Below, piece by piece: positions 51,830-61,137 of a DNA stretch of 64,000 nt; position 1 is the first letter of the stretch; every line of letters begins with the position of its first letter. Origin of the DNA: PALSA-911 sp963743035 (lineage in GTDB: Bacteria; Pseudomonadota; Alphaproteobacteria; Acetobacterales; Acetobacteraceae); the NCBI GenBank assembly GCA_963743035.1, contig CAVUOB010000001.1, positions 310,001 to 374,000 of the forward strand, written 5' to 3'. A program made the position numbers and the translations under genes. The notes under the pieces were generated by a model that made no database searches, was not told where the DNA came from, and saw only the letters and a list, made by a program, of their open reading frames with translations.

Positions 51830-53104
51830 ATGACATCCGATGCAACCTTGGCCCAGATCCCGCCATTCGGCACAGGCCAGCCCAGCGCCTGGGGCGAAAC
51901 CCCATCCCCCGACTATGATCGCCTGGCCGCGCCGTTCCGTCCGATCTTCCGCCGCATCGCCGCGGAAGCGGCGGAGCGGGACCGGGAAAGGCGGCTGCCG
52001 CATGACCAGCTGCAATGGCTGCGCGATGCCGGCTTCGGCGCCCTGCGCGTTCCCACCGATCGCGGCGGCCTCGGCGCGACGCTGCCGGAGCTGTTCGGCC
52101 TGCTGTCCGAACTGGCGGAGGCGGATTCCAATCTGACCCAGGCGCTCAGGGCGCATTTCGGTTTCGTGGAAGACCTGTTGAATTCGCGCGACGAGCCATG
52201 GCGGGAGAAGTGGTTCCGGCGTGTGGTTGCCGGGAAAACAATCGGCAGCGGCTGGAGCGAAACCGGCAGCGATCCGGTCGGCAAGCCGTCGACGACCCTG
52301 CGCCGGGACGGGGAGGGCTGGAGGATCAGCGGCCAGAAATTCTACACGACAGGCTCCTATTTTGCCGACTGGATCGGCGCGGGCGCCCTCGATCCCGACG
52401 GTGCGGTGATCACCGCCCTGGTCTCCACCAGCGCCCCCGGCGTGGATGTGATCGACGACTGGGATGGCTTCGGCCAGAAGACGACCGCGAGCGGGACGGC
52501 GAAATTCGCCGACAGCCCGGTCGATGGCGACGAGGTCCGCCCCGCAGGCGAACGGTTCGCCTATCGCATCGCCTTCTTCCAGCTGGTGCATCTTGCCACC
52601 CTGGCCGGCATCGGCCGGGCAGCCGCGAGCGATGTGGCGAAGGCCGTGGCGGAGCGGCCGCGAACCTATCTGCATGCCGCCGCCCCCTCCGCCCGGCAGG
52701 ATCCGCAGGTGCTCCAGGTGGTCGGTCGCGTGCGCAGCCTGGCCTACGCCGCCGGCGCCATCGTCGCCACGGCCGCCCGGGCCGCGCAACTCGCTTACGA
52801 GGCCGGGCGCGGCGAGGATCCCGCTTCGGCTCGGCACGCCCTGGTCCGGGCGGAGATCGAAACCGTTCAGGCGCAGATCGTCGTGCCCCGCCTCGTGCTG
52901 GATGCGGCGACAATCCTGTTCGACGCGCTGGGTGCCTCCGCGACGCGCGGCGCGCATGGCTTCGACCGCCACTGGCGCAACGCCCGTACCCTCTCCTCGC
53001 ATAATCCGCTGATCTACAAGGAGCGCATCGTCGGCGACTACGCAGTCAACGGCACCGAGCCGGCAGAATTCTGGTACGCGGAGAAAAAGGCGGCGGCGGA
53101 ATAG
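51830..53104 (+). CDS. DszC/SfnC-like flavin-dependent monooxygenase (acyl-CoA dehydrogenase fold)
   Basis: A 424-residue paralogue of the enzyme at 38940. Shared tracts are APFRPIFRRIAAEAAERDRE, GFGALRVPTDRGGLGATLPE, ISGQKFYTTGSYFADWIGAG, VDVIDDWDGFGQKTTASGTA and the C-terminal DRHWRNARTLSSHNPLIYKE plus IVGDYAVNG, the last close to DszC's RNAR..HxP..Y motif. As a DszC/SfnC-type protein it would need reduced flavin and O2. It ends the NitT/TauT operon. No reductase or DszA-like gene lies here, so the next step is probably encoded elsewhere. Confidence 0.88.
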   Translation: MTSDATLAQIPPFGTGQPSAWGETPSPDYDRLAAPFRPIFRRIAAEAAERDRERRLPHDQLQWLRDAGFGALRVPTDRGGLGATLPELFGLLSELAEADSNLTQALRAHFGFVEDLLNSRDEPWREKWFRRVVAGKTIGSGWSETGSDPVGKPSTTLRRDGEGWRISGQKFYTTGSYFADWIGAGALDPDGAVITALVSTSAPGVDVIDDWDGFGQKTTASGTAKFADSPVDGDEVRPAGERFAYRIAFFQLVHLATLAGIGRAAASDVAKAVAERPRTYLHAAAPSARQDPQVLQVVGRVRSLAYAAGAIVATAARAAQLAYEAGRGEDPASARHALVRAEIETVQAQIVVPRLVLDAATILFDALGASATRGAHGFDRHWRNARTLSSHNPLIYKERIVGDYAVNGTEPAEFWYAEKKAAAE

Positions 53105-53136
53105 ACGCGGGACCCGCCGCTGGAGCGCAGCAGGCG

Positions 53137-53173
53137 CCTGGATCGCTTCCACGCGGCGTGAAAGCGATCCAGG
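53137..53173. repeat. near-perfect 18-bp inverted repeat
   Basis: The arms 53137-53154 and 53156-53173 (cctggatcgcttccacgc / gcgtgaaagcgatccagg) agree at 17 of 18 positions, with a single base between them. It lies 32 bases after the DszC-like stop. It can form a hairpin with a few opened central pairs or a cruciform; it may terminate the + strand operon although no T run follows. Confidence 0.85.
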
Positions 53174-53210
53174 GCCATATCGGTCAGCCGCGTGCTCCAG
53201 CCCTTTATTT

Positions 53211-53263
53211 TAGTGCGCAACCATATCCATTCAGATGATTCCATCCGAATGGATGTTGCACTA
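53211..53263 (-). terminator. palindrome overlapping the BVMO stop codon, terminator/REP-like
   Basis: An imperfect inverted repeat whose outer arms are tagtgc / gcacta, followed by caac / gttg, atccattc / gaatggat and gatg / catc. The right arm begins at the TAG stop of the minus-strand BVMO gene. On that strand it is followed by aaataaag, weakly T-poor, so termination is uncertain. Placement matches the element at 21579-21633. Confidence 0.65.
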
Positions 53264-54901
53264 GCTCAGCACGCAGCCTTCATAGCCCTTCGCCGCCACC
53301 TCGTCGCATTGCGCGCGATAGGCGGGGGCGCTGCCGCTGTAGCGGTTGACGATCCGGACCTGCTTGCCTTCCACATTGCTGTTGACGCCGGTCATCCAGG
53401 AATTGACCTCGTTGGACAGCAGGCCCACGCCCAGCGACTTGACGTGATCGGTCCATTTCGTCACCCCGGCCTGCGTCGCCTCCACGCGCGTGATGCCGCG
53501 CTCCCGCGCATAGCGCATCAGGCCCGTCACCCAATCGACGTTGTACTCGATGCTGCGCGGAATATTGCCCAGCGCCATATGCGGCCCGATCACCATCGCC
53601 ATGTTGGGGAAGCCGTCCACCATGACGCCGAGATAGGTTTGCGGCCCGTATTTCCACTTGTCCTTCAGCCGCTGCCCGTCCACGCCGCGGATGTCGATCC
53701 GGTCGAAACTGCCGGTGATGGCGTCGAAGCCGGTGGCGTAGATGATGATGTCGAACTCGTATTCGGCATCGCTGGTCTGGATGCCCTTCGGCGTGATCCG
53801 CTGGATCGGCGTTTCCGAGATGTCCACCAGCTTCACGTTGTCCTGGTTGTAGACCTCGTAATATTTGGTCTCCAGCGGCACGCGCCTGGTGCCGAAGCCG
53901 TGGTTCTTCGGGATCAGCTTCTCCGCAACCTTGGGGTCCTTCACCCGCTGGCGGATCTTCCCGGCGACGAAATCGGAAAGCGCCGCGTTCGCCTTCCGGT
54001 CGGTCAGGATGTCGCGGAAATTCCCCTGCCAGATGCCGAAGCCGGGCTCGGCGTAGCGCTTCTCCCAGAACGCCTCGCGCTCCGCATCGGAAACCTCGAA
54101 CGTGCCGCGCGGGTCCGGCGTATGCAGGAAGCAGGCGAAGGTCTCCTGGCAACGCTGGAACATCTCCGGATAGCCGGCCCTGAGCTTCTCCATCTCCTCC
54201 GGGCCAATCTTGCTGTTGAGCAGCGGCGCGCACCAGTTCGGCGTGCGCTGGAACACGGTCAGCTGTCCGGCGGTCTTGGCCACTTCCTGGATCGTCTGCA
54301 CCCCGGTGGCGCCGGTGCCGATCACCGCCACCCGCTTGCCCTCGAAGCTGACCGGCTCATGCGGCCAGCGGGCGGTGTGGAAGGACTGGCCCTTGAAGCT
54401 GTCCACGCCCTCGATCGTCGGCATCGTCGGCGCCGAAAGCGGGCCGATTGCGGTGATCAGGAAACGCGAGCGGTAGCGGCTGCCATCCTCCAGCGTGATG
54501 TCCCAGTCCCGTGTCGCTTCCCGGTAATGCGCCGAGGCGACGCGGCTGCGGAACTGGATGTCGCGGCGCAGGTCGAACTTGTCGGCGACGTGGTTCAGGT
54601 AGCGCAAGGTCTCCGGCTGGCCGGAGAAATGCTCGCCCCAGTTCCATTCGTCCAGCAGCTCCTGGGAGAAGGAATAGGCGTAGGAATAGCTTTCCGAATC
54701 GAAGCGCGCGCCCGGGTAGCGGTTCCAGTACCAGGTCCCGCCGACGCCGGTGCCGGCTTCCAGCACCCGCACCTTCATGCCGAGCTCGCGCAGCCGGTAG
54801 AGCTGGTACATGCCCGACATGCCCGCGCCGACGATGATGGCGTCGAATTGTCCGGACGGCTCCGTGCCGGCCTGGACCTTGGTGTCTTCTAAGGCAGCCA
54901 T
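53261..54901 (-). CDS. Baeyer-Villiger / flavin-containing monooxygenase
   Basis: A 546-residue FAD- and NADPH-dependent class B monooxygenase that inserts oxygen next to a ketone. Visible are the FAD Rossmann motif VGAGMSG near residue 22-28, GVGGTWYWNRYPGARFD, the BVMO fingerprint FKGQSFHTARWP (FxGxxxHTxxWP), and the NADPH Rossmann motif VIGTGATGVQ. Length and motif order match cyclohexanone/phenylacetone monooxygenase relatives. A strong ribosome-binding site (gggaggg) precedes ATG 54901. It is divergent from an IclR regulator, the obvious controller. Confidence 0.93.
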   Translation of the reverse strand: MAALEDTKVQAGTEPSGQFDAIIVGAGMSGMYQLYRLRELGMKVRVLEAGTGVGGTWYWNRYPGARFDSESYSYAYSFSQELLDEWNWGEHFSGQPETLRYLNHVADKFDLRRDIQFRSRVASAHYREATRDWDITLEDGSRYRSRFLITAIGPLSAPTMPTIEGVDSFKGQSFHTARWPHEPVSFEGKRVAVIGTGATGVQTIQEVAKTAGQLTVFQRTPNWCAPLLNSKIGPEEMEKLRAGYPEMFQRCQETFACFLHTPDPRGTFEVSDAEREAFWEKRYAEPGFGIWQGNFRDILTDRKANAALSDFVAGKIRQRVKDPKVAEKLIPKNHGFGTRRVPLETKYYEVYNQDNVKLVDISETPIQRITPKGIQTSDAEYEFDIIIYATGFDAITGSFDRIDIRGVDGQRLKDKWKYGPQTYLGVMVDGFPNMAMVIGPHMALGNIPRSIEYNVDWVTGLMRYARERGITRVEATQAGVTKWTDHVKSLGVGLLSNEVNSWMTGVNSNVEGKQVRIVNRYSGSAPAYRAQCDEVAAKGYEGCVLS

Positions 54902-54978
54902 TGGTTTTTCTTCCCTCCCATGTCAGGTGCGCGGATTGGTCCGCGCGCGCAATGCGTATCCGTGCCACAGTAGAAATC

Positions 54979-55007
54979 CTCATATACGGAGACTTTTGAC
55001 AGGTCAA
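54979..55007 (-). promoter_or_regulatory. BVMO promoter with overlapping palindrome (candidate IclR operator)
   Basis: On the minus strand ttgacc (55007-55002), a 17-base spacer and tatgag (54984-54979) form a good promoter, 78 bases before the BVMO ATG. The -35 lies inside a perfect palindrome ttgac-ag-gtcaa (54996-55007), which also puts a ttgaca on the opposite strand facing the IclR gene. A palindrome covering divergent -35 elements is where an IclR-type regulator would be expected to bind. Confidence 0.5.
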
Positions 55008-55104
55008 GAGATTTCGGTTGGAAAATCCCACATTCAGCGAATTTTTTGAATTTCCTCTGATGGGAGAATTCCTGTAGACTCCCTCCACGATCCCTGGTGC
55101 AGGC

Positions 55105-56022
55105 ATGCCATCCCCGCCTGTGCCGCCAGCTCGTGACAGCAAAACTCCGGTCTTCACCGACGAGGCCAAGGCAATGGATACGAACAATCTTCCCGATCCG
55201 GCCGCGGACGCCGTCGCCCCTCGCGCAGGCAGCAGCGCCGCGCGGGTTCTGGGGATCCTCGATCTGTTCACCCCGGAAACGCCGGTCTGGACGGTGGAAA
55301 TGCTGGTGGAACGGCTTCAGCTCGCCCGTGCCACCGTCTACCGCTATGTCGGCGCGCTCTGCGACGCCGGTTTCCTGGTGCCGGTTTCCGGCGCCGGCTA
55401 CGTGCTGGGTCCGCGCTTCATCGAATTCGACCGCAGCATCCGGCTCGCCGATCCGCTGTTGCAGATCGTGCCGCCGGTGATGGCCGAATTGCGCGACGCC
55501 GTGAATGGCGGCCAGCTGCTCTGCGCCTTCTACGGGCTGCGGGTGCTGAGCGTGCTGCAGGACAAGACCGACCCCGATATCACCATGAGCATGGAGCGGG
55601 GGCGGCCGTTCTCGCTGTTCCGGGGCTCTCCGTCACGGGTCATCCTGGCCAATCTGCCGCCCTACCAGCTGCGCAACCTGGCCCTGAACCACCAGAAGGA
55701 GATCGCGGCGGCCGGCCTGGGCGAGACCTGGCCGCAATTCCGCGACAACATGCGCGAGGTCCGGCGCACCGGCTATGTCGTGGCCAGCGATATCGACAAG
55801 GCGCTGGTCGGCATCTCGGCGCCGATCTTCCACGCTCCCGGCGTGGTCACCGCCAGCCTGTGCCTGGTGCGGACGAAAGAGAACGCGCCGCCGGAGGACA
55901 TTACCTTCCTGGGCGATCTCGCCGTCACCGCTGCCCGCAGGATCTCGCGCGAGCTGCAGGCGTTCCAGCCCCTGGGCGCGGACATGGCCACGTCGGCGCT
56001 GCCGGTCTCGCGCGTCCGCTGA
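55105..56022 (+). CDS. IclR-family transcriptional regulator
   Basis: A regulator with an N-terminal winged helix (AARVLGILDLFTPETPVWTV, then QLARATVYRYVGALCDAGFL as recognition region) and a C-terminal ligand-binding IclR domain (from LADPLLQIVPPVMAELRDAV through GYVVASDIDKALVGISAPIF to the C-terminus). The first ATG gives 305 residues; ATG 55174 (MDTNNLPDP) gives 282, has aagg six bases away and may be the real start, since the first 23 residues are Pro-rich and not conserved in the family. It likely controls the divergent BVMO gene. Confidence 0.88.
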   Translation: MPSPPVPPARDSKTPVFTDEAKAMDTNNLPDPAADAVAPRAGSSAARVLGILDLFTPETPVWTVEMLVERLQLARATVYRYVGALCDAGFLVPVSGAGYVLGPRFIEFDRSIRLADPLLQIVPPVMAELRDAVNGGQLLCAFYGLRVLSVLQDKTDPDITMSMERGRPFSLFRGSPSRVILANLPPYQLRNLALNHQKEIAAAGLGETWPQFRDNMREVRRTGYVVASDIDKALVGISAPIFHAPGVVTASLCLVRTKENAPPEDITFLGDLAVTAARRISRELQAFQPLGADMATSALPVSRVR

Positions 56023-56102
56023 ACAGGGCAGGGGCGGCCGCAAGGCCGATCCCGGGATCACGTCGGCCTGGCCCGATCCCGGGACGCCGCGGTTCGCGAA
56101 AG

Positions 56103-56753
<651 letters not shown>

Positions 56754-56828
56754 TGTCTTTACCTCCCAGTTGAACAGGCACCCGATTTTAGCAATCGGGG
56801 GATGGGTGTCATCACAAATCCGTATCGG

Positions 56829-58271
56829 TCACGCTGCCGCTTCCGTTCGCGCCGCGGTCGCCACCGACGAACGATAGAGCGCCTCGTCGAAGTCCGGCAG
56901 GACCGAAGCCGTCATACGCTGCTCGTGGCGGTCAAGATCCGCGAGGAAGAAGTCGCGGCTGATCCGGGCGACCACCGACGGGATGTCGCGCCGCATGCTG
57001 GGTATGTCGCCGATCGGCAGTCCGAAGCTTACGAAGCCCGCGGGGTTGAAGACATGGATGTCTTTCAGGAACGGCGCCCTTCCCGGAACCTTCTCGAGAT
57101 ACTCGTGTCCGGCTCCAAGATACGGGTGCGCCCCCAGCTCATCGTCCTCCTCGCCCGGTGACGGGACGAAACGGTCGCGCCAGAGCAGAATGTCGTCGGC
57201 GAAATCCTTCAGTTCGTTGCGTGCCGCGGGATCGACGAAGTATCCGGTCCCGGCGATCACGAAGTCGAACCCGAACGTCGCCCCGCCGGCCCGCGCCACG
57301 ACACGCCCCGCCTCGATGCGGGCAGACTGCCAGGGGGCGGCGAGATGGAGATGGAAGTTGGGGAAGCGCGTGACGCGCTCGATGGAATCGGCTGGTGGCG
57401 TGGAGCCGGCTCGCCGGTATCGCAGTGCCTGCCGCCACCGGATGGCATCGGGCAGATGCGGATAATTGTCGTAGGCGCCCGGATAACCGTGCGCGCGGAT
57501 GACCGGCAGCGAGGCAATCGACGGCCGGCGTACGAAAAGATGCACGGCAGCGGCGCCGCCCTCCAGCGCCACCGCGGCGGCATCGAAAGCGGAGGCCGCG
57601 CCGCCGATCACCGCCACATCCCGGCCGCGCAGGGCCGCGAAGTCGATCGTGTCGGCCGTGTGCGCATAACGGTCGCACGGCAATGCATCGGTCAGGACAG
57701 GCGGAATGTAGGGCCCGCCGTTGCCCGCGACGCCGTTCGCGAGGATCACCTTGCGTGCGGTCTCCACCGCGCGACGTCCCGCGATGTCGAGGTGCAGGCG
57801 GAAATGCCCGTCCGCGGGTTCGATGCGCAGCAGCCGGGTGCGGTATCGAATATCAATGCCGAGAAAGCCGCGATACCAGCTCAGATACTCCGCCCAATCG
57901 GTGCGCGGGATCCGATCGATGGCCGCATATTGCTCGGCCCCGTGCCGCGCCCCGTACCAGCTCTGGAAACCAAGCGCGGATATCCCGAGTTCGGGCCCCA
58001 CGAGGTTCTTGGGGGTCCGCAGCTTGTTCATGCGCGCCGCATTTCGCCAGACGCCCGCGGCATCCTCGTGCTCGGCCGCATCGATCACCGACACCCCGCC
58101 GATGCCCGCGCGCCGCAGCGCGAAGGAAAACGCCGACCCGGTCTGGCCACCGCCGACAATCACCAGATTATGCTCGATGCCGTCCGTCTCGGGCACCCAG
58201 TTCTGCGCATCGGGGCCGATCAGCCTGAGCGCCTCCCGCGCCTTCGCGTCGATGTCGTTCTGCTGGGCCAT
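56829..58271 (-). CDS. FAD/NAD(P)-binding flavin oxidoreductase (FMO-like)
   Basis: A 480-residue two-dinucleotide flavoprotein. The FAD motif is LVIVGGGQTGSAFSFAL (~36-52), and a second Rossmann motif, VAVIGGAASAFDAAAVALEG, binds NAD(P)H. Also seen: RMNKLRTPKNLVGPELGISA and FVIAGTGYFVDPAARNEL. It resembles class B flavin monooxygenases without the BVMO fingerprint. The start is ATG 58271 (MAQQNDIDAKAREA); the frame is open 53 codons further but through AT-rich promoter-like DNA. It lies 183 bases downstream of the SfnG-like gene and may feed on its products. Confidence 0.82.
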   Translation of the reverse strand: MAQQNDIDAKAREALRLIGPDAQNWVPETDGIEHNLVIVGGGQTGSAFSFALRRAGIGGVSVIDAAEHEDAAGVWRNAARMNKLRTPKNLVGPELGISALGFQSWYGARHGAEQYAAIDRIPRTDWAEYLSWYRGFLGIDIRYRTRLLRIEPADGHFRLHLDIAGRRAVETARKVILANGVAGNGGPYIPPVLTDALPCDRYAHTADTIDFAALRGRDVAVIGGAASAFDAAAVALEGGAAAVHLFVRRPSIASLPVIRAHGYPGAYDNYPHLPDAIRWRQALRYRRAGSTPPADSIERVTRFPNFHLHLAAPWQSARIEAGRVVARAGGATFGFDFVIAGTGYFVDPAARNELKDFADDILLWRDRFVPSPGEEDDELGAHPYLGAGHEYLEKVPGRAPFLKDIHVFNPAGFVSFGLPIGDIPSMRRDIPSVVARISRDFFLADLDRHEQRMTASVLPDFDEALYRSSVATAARTEAAA

Positions 58272-58454
58272 GCGGATCCCTTCCGAAGCCGGAAGAAGCA
58301 GGCTAGCCGAAGTTCTTGGCATTATCAACGGCAGTATACGTGGGTTTATATATAACCACCACAAGCAATGGTAATACAGCGGGTCATCTTGCGGATCGGA
58401 ACGGGTTGATCCCGCTCGCAGATGCGACACCTCATCGCCGCGCTCCCCGGCCGC

Positions 58455-59516
58455 TCAGGCGGCCAGCGCGTTCAGCCGCTCCACGCGCGGCCGCACCTCC
58501 TGCGCGAAACGCCGCATCTCGGCCTCGAAGGGTTGGAACTGCAGCATGAAGGTCTCGATCCCGAGCGCATGGAACTGCTGGATGCGCGTCGCCACGGTCT
58601 CGTAGCTGCCCACCAGGCCCGCGGCGGTTCCGCCATTGGAGCCGACATGCGGGTGGCGCGCGAAGTTGTGGAACATCACGGCCTTGTCATCCGTATCCGC
58701 GGCGGTCTGCGCACGCAGCGGCGCATCCCGGCGCGCCAGATCGAACGCTTCCGCCAGCGCCGCCTCGGCTTCGGCATCGGTATCGCGCGCAATGACAAAA
58801 GCCGACAGGCCGTAGTGCAGCTTCGCACCCGTGCGGGGACGCGCCGCGATATCCGCGATCAGGCGGCGCACATTCTCCTGCGGTTGGCCGTTGATGAACC
58901 ATATGTCGGCCGTCTCCGCCGCGAGATCCCGCGCCTGGACCGATTCGCCGCCGGCGTAGATGACCGGACGCGGACGGTAGCGTCCGGTCGGGCGCAACTG
59001 ATAGCCGTCGATCCGGAAATGCTCGCCGTTGAAATGAACCCGCTCGCTGCTGGTCAGTGCGCGGAACAGCGTGATCCATTCGCGGCCGTACTCGTAGCGG
59101 GAATCGTGCTCGGTGAAGGGAATGCCGGCACGCTCGAATTCCGGCTTGTACCAGGCATTCACCAGATTTATGGCGAAGCGCCCATGGCTGATCTCCTCGA
59201 TCTGCGTCGCCATCTTGGACAGCACGGCGGGATGGAACAGCCGCGGCTTGATCGCGGCAATGATCTCGATCCGGTCGGTGATCGCCGCCAGCCCTGCGCA
59301 GGCGCTCCAGGTCTCCAGCTGGTCCAGGTTGTCGTCCCGGGTATGGAACAGATGCTGGGCGACCAGCGTCGATTCGTAGCCCAGCACCTCTGCCTCCAGC
59401 ACCAGGCGCCGGTTGCGCTCCCATGTCGCATCTGGCGGATCGTCCGGGTGGAACAGCGATCCGGTTGCGCCGGAAACGAGCGCCCAGATGCCGAAGCGTG
59501 GCGGGGCCTGCGTCAT
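58455..59516 (-). CDS. SfnG-like FMNH2-dependent monooxygenase (dimethyl sulfone/sulfonate type)
   Basis: A 353-residue luciferase-like monooxygenase that most resembles SfnG, which converts dimethyl sulfone to methanesulfinate. Shared features are the NLVNAWYKPEFERAGIPFTE region (SfnG: an NIVSGWFRGEF-like tract) with HDSRYEYGREWI, the glycine-rich VIYAGGESVQARDLAAE, WFINGQPQENVRRLIADI and AFVIARDTDAEAEAALAE. Hinge and phosphate-binding positions look intact. It ends a cluster with a two-permease NitT/TauT importer. Substrate by homology only. Confidence 0.85.
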   Translation of the reverse strand: MTQAPPRFGIWALVSGATGSLFHPDDPPDATWERNRRLVLEAEVLGYESTLVAQHLFHTRDDNLDQLETWSACAGLAAITDRIEIIAAIKPRLFHPAVLSKMATQIEEISHGRFAINLVNAWYKPEFERAGIPFTEHDSRYEYGREWITLFRALTSSERVHFNGEHFRIDGYQLRPTGRYRPRPVIYAGGESVQARDLAAETADIWFINGQPQENVRRLIADIAARPRTGAKLHYGLSAFVIARDTDAEAEAALAEAFDLARRDAPLRAQTAADTDDKAVMFHNFARHPHVGSNGGTAAGLVGSYETVATRIQQFHALGIETFMLQFQPFEAEMRRFAQEVRPRVERLNALAA

Positions 59517-59557
59517 GACCTCAATCTCCTACTCGTCTGTCTCGTGTCGAGACCGGG

Positions 59558-60334
59558 TTACGCGATGCGTTCGGCCGACCAGCGCAGCAGGCGCGCCTCC
59601 ACCGCCGAGGCACCGCGGTTGATCAGATACCCGACGACGCCGAGCAGGATCATGCCGAGCAGAACGAGGTCCATTTCGAACCGTTCTCGCCCGGCGATGA
59701 TCAGGCCGCCGATGCCCGGGCCCACGGTCATGAAATACTCGGCGCCCACGGCGGCGACCCAGGCGTATATCAGCGCCAGTTGTACCCCGGTCAGGATCGA
59801 CGGCAAGGCGGCCGGCACGAACAGACGGGTGGCGAATTGCAGGCGGGTAAAGCGCAATGCCCGCCCCACCTCGATCAGATCGGGGGAGGCGCTGCGCACG
59901 CCCTCGAACGTGTTCAGCACCACAGGCGTGAATGCCGCCAGCAGGATAAACACCACCTTGGCGGCGTCGCCGAAGCCGAACCACAGCGAGATCAGCGGAA
60001 TCCACGCCAGGATGGCGATCTGCCGCAGACCGTTGAAGCTGGGCAGGAGGATGTATTCAGCCCAGCGCGAAATGCCCAACACCGTCCCCACCAGCATGCC
60101 CAGTGCCGTGCCGATCAGGAACCCTGCCAGATCGCGCGCCAGGCTGACGGACAGGTTGAACAACAAATCCCCATGCAGGAACTCTCGCGCCGCGGTGGCG
60201 GCGACCGCCTCCAACGGTGGCAGGATCCGGGGGTTCACCGTCCCGCTGCGGCTGGCGGCTTCCCAGGCCAGCGTCAGCAGCAGCGGCAGCAGCGCCCCGC
60301 GCAATCCGCGCCGCCAGCGTTCCGGCGCTGTCAC
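59558..60334 (-). CDS. NitT/TauT-family ABC transporter permease (second of a tandem pair)
   Basis: A 258-residue SsuC-type permease with six helices; GTALGMLVGTVLGISRWAEY, LAWIPLISLWFGFGDAAKVV and the EAA loop SPDLIEVGRALRFTRLQFAT are seen. It starts at GTG 60334, overlapping the stop of the upstream permease as GTGA. Two different permeases in one importer operon are unusual for this family, in which the pore is normally a homodimer of one permease. Confidence 0.9.
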   Translation of the reverse strand: MTAPERWRRGLRGALLPLLLTLAWEAASRSGTVNPRILPPLEAVAATAAREFLHGDLLFNLSVSLARDLAGFLIGTALGMLVGTVLGISRWAEYILLPSFNGLRQIAILAWIPLISLWFGFGDAAKVVFILLAAFTPVVLNTFEGVRSASPDLIEVGRALRFTRLQFATRLFVPAALPSILTGVQLALIYAWVAAVGAEYFMTVGPGIGGLIIAGRERFEMDLVLLGMILLGVVGYLINRGASAVEARLLRWSAERIA

Positions 60335-61137
60335 GCCGCCACCCGCCAGCGCTGCATGCGCCGTTCCAGCGCCTCCAGCCCCTTGTCCAGCACGAAGCCG
60401 ATCAACCCGATCACCCCCATCGCCAGGATCACCGTGTCCAGCCAGAACATCTGCCGGCCATAGACCAGCAGGTAGCCGAGCCCCTCGGAGGAGGCGAGCA
60501 GCTCCACCGCGACCAGCGCCAGCCATGCATGGGTCAGGCCGTAGCGGATGCCGGTAAAGATCGGCGGGATCGCGCCGGGCAGCACCAGCAGGCGCAGGCG
60601 CTGCCAGCGCGTGAACCGCAGCGCGTCGGCCACTTCCGTGTAGCCGCGCGGTATGCCGCGGATGCCGCTGAACGTGTTCAACGTCATCGGCACGAACGCG
60701 GCCTTGGCGATCACGACGATCTTCAGCGTCTCGCCGATTCCGAAGATCATCATCAGGAACGGAATCCACCCCAGGGACGGTATCTGTGCCAGGGCGGTGA
60801 ACAGCGGCCTGGCGTAGTCCTCCACCCCGCGCGACAGGCCCATGGCGGCGCCCAACGCCAGCCCGAGCACGGCGCCGATCGCAAACCCCTCGATGACGCG
60901 CAACAGGCTGATCGACACATGAGCCAGCAGGTCGCCGGACCGCCAGAGATCGGTCCCGCTGGTCCAGACCTCGGCCGGTGTCGGCAGGATCTGCGGCGGC
61001 AACCATGCCCGCGCGCTCGCGTATTGCCACAGCGCCAGCAATGCCAGCGGCAACAGCAGCCCCAGCAGGAACCGGGTCACGCCCGCGGGCGGCGCGCTGG
61101 TTTCCTGTCGCGCAACGGCGATCGCGGCGCCGGCCAT
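60331..61137 (-). CDS. NitT/TauT-family ABC transporter permease (first of a tandem pair)
   Basis: A 268-residue SsuC-type permease: LAHVSISLLRVIEGFAIGAV, IPSLGWIPFLMMIFGIGETL, the EAA loop IPRGYTEVADALRFTRWQRL and LALVAVELLASSEGLGYLLV. It is a close but clearly different paralogue of the downstream permease. Its ATG shares one base with the stop of the binding-protein gene (TGATG). Both permeases could form a heterodimer. Confidence 0.91.
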   Translation of the reverse strand: MAGAAIAVARQETSAPPAGVTRFLLGLLLPLALLALWQYASARAWLPPQILPTPAEVWTSGTDLWRSGDLLAHVSISLLRVIEGFAIGAVLGLALGAAMGLSRGVEDYARPLFTALAQIPSLGWIPFLMMIFGIGETLKIVVIAKAAFVPMTLNTFSGIRGIPRGYTEVADALRFTRWQRLRLLVLPGAIPPIFTGIRYGLTHAWLALVAVELLASSEGLGYLLVYGRQMFWLDTVILAMGVIGLIGFVLDKGLEALERRMQRWRVAA

